The notes below the pieces were generated by a model. It saw only the letters and a list, made by a program, of their open reading frames with translations, was not told where the DNA came from and ran no database searches. Shown here piece by piece: positions 58,014 to 64,000 of a stretch of 64,000 nt of DNA. The position numbers and the translations under genes were made by a program. The DNA is from Trileptium ribeirensis (taxonomy: Eukaryota > Nematoda > Enoplea > Enoplida > Thoracostomopsidae), in contig JASANE010026598.1 in the NCBI GenBank assembly GCA_030248225.1, forward strand, positions 1 through 64,000, read 5' to 3'. Within the stretch, counting starts at the first letter, position 1. Every line of letters begins with the position of its first letter.

Positions 58014-61000
58014 ACTCAGCAAAGGGTAACAAAATGGGATTTACCCATAGCTCAAAATGAAGATATCAATGTAGATCTTAATGTAAATACGAATTTATGA
58101 ATCTACACAGCATCTCACTGTTAAATCATCTTTTTTGTCCATTTTACAATTTGTAATCTTATTAATATTAATAGCAACACGAGTATGTGTGGAACGAATT
58201 AACCAATTTTAATGAGCTGTCTTGTTGTACCGCGCTATTGAGATTCTGCGTGTACATAATCAAATGTTTACTGCACAAGGTTCCGTTCGTGAACTAAAAC
58301 TGATGAATCATCAATAAAAATTGAAGTTTGTTAACAGTTCGATTCCGGATTTTCTGTATCAGTTTTACGGAATCGGTAAGGTGAAATCTCTAATTTGTGA
58401 TATCATAAGATACCCGAGGACTTTGTATAGTGGCAATTTTTTATTTTTGCGGTGGACCCGGCATTGCAGTGTTGTGGCAAATTTAAGGCGAAATTTCAGT
58501 GAATTTCACTTCTTTTCCGGTGACACACATACAGTTTTCCCCAGACCTGATATTAAATTTATATTCACGTTATCTTAAAGTTATCTTATACTTCTGTGGC
58601 CTTTCGCTAAAATCTATCAATAAATTATTACACATTGGTGAAACAATGTTCTCAAAACTGTAGTAACTGTGTTGCAAGTCGCTGCGTAACTCTAAAGTTC
58701 CAGCTTTAGTCAAAGATTAGAAAAGTAAACTTTTTCAATACATTTGATATATTGAACCTGTTTCAAGGTCGTAAATAGATGCACACATCGTGTACCCAGC
58801 AATTAAGATTATGACTTCGTCAATGATTCCTTTTGCAAATTACACACAATTAAACTAAAGCAATCGAAGATTGCAAGTTACTTCCTTCAAATTTTTTCCG
58901 GTACATGACTGACAACATCTGTCTAATGTTGACATTATTGTGTTCAATCCAAGCTTATCACTCAATCATAAGACGGTATGCTGAGAAATATGCGTGGTTT
59001 ACAAGTATTAAAATAGTTACCGCGAAAATAACCTTTTGTAACTGCTGAAGATAGCATTCGAACAAAAAGTAACCACCCACGGAAATGGCCATTGTGCTCT
59101 AAATACCGCAAAAGAACTAGATTTAAGTATTTTTGTAAGAATATGCACTTAAACAGATTCGGAGAGTTTAATGAAGCCTTATACAAAGATCATAAACATA
59201 AATTTACTCAGTTGCATTTATGAGAATGTCGGGTATTAAATGGTGTTGGCCATATAATTTTGTTGTTAATTAAGCATTGTGCGGTACGTTTTACTCGTAT
59301 AACTGTAGTTGGGATTTCGTGACTTGCTGAAATTTAATATGCATAAGCCATAACATTAACCTGTTACTGCTTTATCCTACTAGTTACACCAAAAATGTTA
59401 GTTTTGGAGATACGGATAATCCGCTGCTTAAACATTGAGTTGTTTCACAGCATGAAGTAATCTATTGTCATTACTACACGGGCACCACGCTAGTGCAACA
59501 AAGCCTGGACGCAAGACTGTAGATCATTTTGTAAAATTTAAAAAAATTCCAATTTGCCTAAAATTTTACTGTGACCATTACAGCTAGGTTAACGAGCAGC
59601 TCGGTACAGGGTGGACAGCACTGGGCGGCGCTTTGTTCGTTTAATAAGCGCATTTTGGCCCGAAATCTTCACAGAAATCTATCTTGATAATGCCGATGGC
59701 ACGCTGACCCGGAATATTGAATAAAAATCACTTCAAAATAACATTTCCCGAACGACGATATATGCTGAGACCGAAAACGGTCAAAAAACTCTGACTAAAA
59801 CCTAAGCACACAAAAGGTAGGTACTGCTGAACTAATACTAATCAACCCCGGTTACGATTTAACACCTTCAGCTCTGGGCCTAAAACGAACATGAAACATA
59901 CATGCTCATAAGGGAGAGGGGAATTATCCATCTGAGGGGGGCTGAGACTCTTTCCCTGACAGGTCGCCAGCACCCCTTCTCTGAGCTTCCGAACCCCCAC
60001 CCCATTCCAACGAAAAATTTTAGCAAAAAGTTGCGAAATCCGCCGAACATTGCCAAAAATTAAGGAGAAGTGCCCAAAATTGGGAAAAAAGTATGAGTCT
60101 CCAAAAATTTCGACATTACAGAAAATTTGTGCACCTGGCCTAATACCCCCAGCTCCGGCGATCGGCTGGTCCCCGCATGGCATTTCGCCTCCACCCCCCC
60201 CCCCCGGCAGTAGCGGATATCCCATCTGCACCTCGGACCTCGTTCATGTATGACTTGAAACCTAACAATATATCCGACATTCTGTCTAAAACTAAACAAC
60301 AGAAAATTGTACACTTGACCTGTTGTACTGTTGATGACATATTGTCCGAAAATAACTTGAGTGTCACATTCCATTTCGGAGCATTTAAATAGAAATCTTT
60401 GTAAACAGCATAACCTTATCTGATTGAAAACTGGCTGAAGTTTAGGCGTTGACTTAAGGCGAATGTGTATGTGTACGACATATGATCTCCATGAGTGAGA
60501 TTAATTGTAACAAAATTATTAATGTGATACTTTTCTTGACTCCACGCGATTTTACCTGTAGTTTCGCGGTATATCACCGTCATCACAATGGTTCCGCCAA
60601 TGTTAAAATTTGTTTAACAGATTTTTAATAAAATTATGAGTTAAGTGGCCCAAGTAACCATAGTGGAAATAGAAACAAAGCAGCATGGTTCAAATACAGT
60701 AAACAGAGCGTTAGAAAAACGAACATCTGAGCGTGGGATACTCGGGGCTGCAGGACTCACCCCCCACCAATTGTGTATTAGGCTTATACTAATGGCCAAA
60801 TAAGAAGCTAATCTTTTGCTGAGGCAAATACCTAGGCTTAGTATATATCAAAAACGACATGGTGTAAATTTCACTTTTATAACTCTCAACTTATAACCTT
60901 GGCCCGTTAAGTTCTACCTACGCAATTTGACAGTATATGAGTTGCTAGCCAAAACATTACGGCTCACATTCAGTAAAATAGATCAACTTCGTTTATCACC

Positions 61001-63159
61001 ATGCTTACTCTATGTGTTTCAGGATGTTGAAATTGGTTTTAATTATAACTGATTAACTTTGCTGTGATCAAGATTTAAATTTAAATATAAAACAGTTAGG
61101 CTTCGACATTTAGGGTAATGTAACATACCCTAATTCTCATCAGGCGTGCCAAACCCTAAAACATGTAGTTTTATGGTATGGTATGCCAGATGTTACGATT
61201 GAGCTATTGTCAGCTTACTCGTTTTGAAAATGACTTTTTGGGGTGCACGAGTCTCTTTTGTAGATTTAATATAATAAACGTGTTTTTATTTGTCACAATC
61301 AGCGCGGCCATGTTTGACGTTCGGATATTCAACCCGGTCACCCAAAGAGAACCACAGCTTTGCTTTTATGCTTACACAACTGCGATTATAGTTGAGGCAG
61401 CGCTACTACTACTCTGTACTCTTGTCACTCTGTAGATCGACCCTAGCTCTAAAAATCAGAGCATGCGAAATGAATGATCTCAGCTGGGAAATCTTAAGGC
61501 TCAGAAATACACCACATTGTTATTGCTATCGAAGTAGGTTTATAGCATAATGGTGGGTTTTTCTGTATGCGATCCAGAAACGCAACCTGACTTGGTAAGC
61601 TTGAAACAGTGTAAATCTAACTTAGAATTCGTTAACTTTCTGAAACATGACATGGTTCAACGACACTAGAGTAAACTTTAGTGAGTTGAACTTTGCCAGA
61701 TTAACATACTTTATACCATTAAAAGCCTTCAATAACGTTGTTTATATTACAAAACATAGGGCCATTGGGTGCTAAAATGCTTCGACCCACTACAACTATA
61801 TTTTAGCTTACACCGCCAAGATGGAATGACACAGCAGAACAAAGCATTTCTTTTAACTTCAAAATAGTAGAAACCAGCTTTGAACAAAATAAGTGGCCGC
61901 AAGTGCCACGGTATAGACGACAACTATTCACAGGAAGAATGTTAATACTTAAATAAAAAATTTTTGAAAATTAAAGCTTATAATGGAGAGTCAAAATATA
62001 TAAAAGATTTTTCAGATTATTGAATAATTTTCTGTTTATATAGTAGCTGCCGATTTCTCACTGTAAACCTGACATCAAAATAGGCATCATACTTACGCCT
62101 GTTAGTCATTCACGAATGCAATATAAAAACGTGAAAGCAATCGTCAAATGTGTTTAATGTCAACAAATTACCAATGCATCCACCGTAAGTGTCATTTTAT
62201 TCTGGAGATCTTTGATATTTTATGATACTGACGAACATTTTGGTGATTTGTTTCTCATTGAATTCGTACTACCAACACATCAAGATATTGCCCAAAAGAC
62301 GCTCACGTGTCGTTGCCAGCTTAAAGTCGTATAGTCTAGTGTGATTACTCATCTGGAGACATACGTGGCCAACTTTAAGTGTGTATACCGGGGTTATTCT
62401 TTGTCAACTCATTTCACAATCTCCACACAAATATCCGCTCACACATTACTATTCAGCTTAATAAATAGTCGATCATTTTTACATAGCCTTTGTTTTTCAA
62501 TATTTTATGATTTACAAATTAAGTATATACACTTTCAATCGCGTCTCTGTAGTATGGCTTTATACACAAATAGAGAGTGAACACAGCGATTTAGTAGGCC
62601 ATTTGATGAAAGTGCACAGACGTGCTAAATGGAGAAATGTCCGCATAAGCAAATTACCTTCGCACATACCAGAGGTCCTGTACGCATTCGCTAAGCTGCC
62701 ATACACCGATGACACAAATGTGATTTTTGAAATGAATGAAATTTTTGCATGATCTAGACAAATGGTATTGCATGATATTGTATGATACTAACACTCCCGA
62801 TAGTTCGAATCAATATCTGTCGTTTCGGTTATACCAGCAATCCGAAGTCCGTTAATTTTGAAGATACTGCGATAATTGTGGTACCATTGGACTCAGCCCG
62901 ACGAGGCGGTTCACAAAATGTCCATTTCGGCCATATTTATGACCATTTTTTGAATTTTTAGGTTACATTCATAAAATTTTAATGATAATAATGCGTTTCG
63001 GTGTAACCCTAACAAAGTACAACCCGGCTGCTATGCTTAAAATATGATAAGCGGAACAGACCTAAAACGGAATATTTTGCCTACATATGGCCTAGCGAAT
63101 GTTCGCCGCTATAACAACAACAACAACAATCATGTGCAGTTTCTAGTAGAATGAGAAGT

Positions 63160-63400
63160 GTGGCGCCAACACATGGCAGTCATAAAATATCTACGAAGAC
63201 GAAGAAAAAACTGAAATAGAAATCTGACGCCAACATACGGTAGCTCTTAAATATCTACACGAAGACTTAGAAAAAATTGAATGAGAAATGTGGCGCCAAC
63301 ACACGGTAGTCATTAAATATCTAGGAAGACGAAGAAAAAATTGAATGAGAAATGTGGCGCCAACACACGGTAGTCATTAAATATCAATCAAGAGAAAAAA
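63160..63400. repeat. Minisatellite with TGTGGCGCCAAC motif, right arm
   Basis: Mirror of 51836-52050. Units begin near 63161, 63226, 63290 and 63353; two are almost identical, which suggests recent homogenisation in this arm only. (AAC)n lies just before it at 63113-63130. Confidence 0.8.
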
Positions 63401-64000
63401 ACTGAATAAGCACTGTCCTTGTGCAGCAATGATGAACACTCCTTGTAATCACTACTCACACTACGCTTAAGCTTAGGCTTCACTGGCGTAGTACGCCGGT
63501 CAAAAGTGAAAGTCCGTTACCCGTAAATTGGGGAGGCCGCCTTCTTGAAATGTGAGAGGGCGTCCAGGTTTAGTACACGCACAGAGCATTCAATTTACAT
63601 GATTTCACTGTATTAATAGATCACACGCACACAACACACCTATATCTCGCTTAATGATATAAAAATAGTAAGCTCAGCTGCGGCAACGTGAGCTTGGGGG
63701 TGAGTTTTTGAAATAAAAGTTTTTATTAAAGAAAAGTGCCACAACAGTTTTTAATATGTTGCTCTTGGCTTCCAAAAATTACAGGTCTTTACCTATTTGA
63801 GGGCAACAATCTATAAGTGATGCGGTGTTAGATGTTCTGGGCACGGTGCTACGACTAGCCTATTTTTGCGGAAACTTGACCACTTGTCATTCGAACCAAC
63901 CACATGCAACAAGCTATCATCAATCGTTAAACGAATCGGCCATTGGCACAATTACTGATTCTGCTCAAAATTTTGTTACATTGCATCAGAAAAGGAGGTT

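Larger units (their letters stand above)
57554..64000. repeat. Right arm of the large palindrome (cut by window edge)
   Basis: Reverse complement of the left arm, still pairing at the last base of the window, so the arm is longer than 6.4 kb. It shares the G/C-run islands (54914-54925 with a C-run near 60197-60208), a minisatellite and AT-rich blocks with the left arm. Confidence 0.92.

Noticed and set aside
62507..62752. 81-codon ORF in the right palindrome arm
   Set aside because: The mirrored region of the left arm does not keep the frame; no motif.

Overview
The window reads as nuclear DNA of a metazoan, most likely an invertebrate. It is transposon-rich, AT-rich outside 24.8-31.7 kb, and holds one recognisable host gene. 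That gene, IMMP2L-like (mitochondrial inner-membrane protease subunit 2), has a phase-0 intron. Other signs are LTR retroelements with an envelope-like gene, a decayed non-LTR retrotransposon, TIR elements and several satellite-like arrays. I cannot name the species.

Layout. 1-5.1 kb (minus strand): a rearranged fragment of an env-bearing Ty3/Gypsy-type element (copy A), holding a broken envelope-like gene, an acidic ORF of unknown function and a 1.34-kb protease/RT piece. 5.2-6.35 kb: gag and RT remnants of a second, unrelated Gypsy element. 7.2-10.2 kb: a decayed satellite of about 165 bp with a 383-bp TIR element inserted in it. 10.8-15.95 kb: the IMMP2L-like gene, whose 4.57-kb intron is filled by a fold-back mosaic. 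16-17.8 kb: Jockey-like RT and RNase H debris. 18.9-24 kb: nested TIR elements and unplaced DNA. 26.3-31.7 kb: a non-coding stretch unusually dense in perfect stem-loops. 32.2-34.5 kb: a second satellite with its own TIR insertion. 36.3-36.6 kb: a small unidentified ORF. 37.9-40.0 kb: a repeat cluster. 40.25-49.1 kb (minus strand): copy B of the env-bearing element. 49.1-50.0 kb: a direct duplicate of 38.57-39.47 kb. 51.2-64 kb: a very large imperfect palindrome centred near 57.5 kb that runs off the right edge.

The most interesting unit is copy B. In transcription order it reads env fragment, protease, RT, RNase H, integrase with a long proline-rich tail, a basic ORF, then an intact 303-codon ORF with a NADAR (YbiA/DUF1768) domain followed by what looks like a degenerate SGNH/GDSL-type half. 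NADAR domains act on ADP-ribose derivatives and nucleobase N-glycosidic bonds, so this is a candidate accessory gene acting on NAD or ADP-ribose chemistry. Copies A and B can both be explained by an element in which env lies upstream of pol, the reverse of the usual retroviral order, although tandem insertion or misassembly could also produce this. Homology calls are by eye from family motifs; no search was run.
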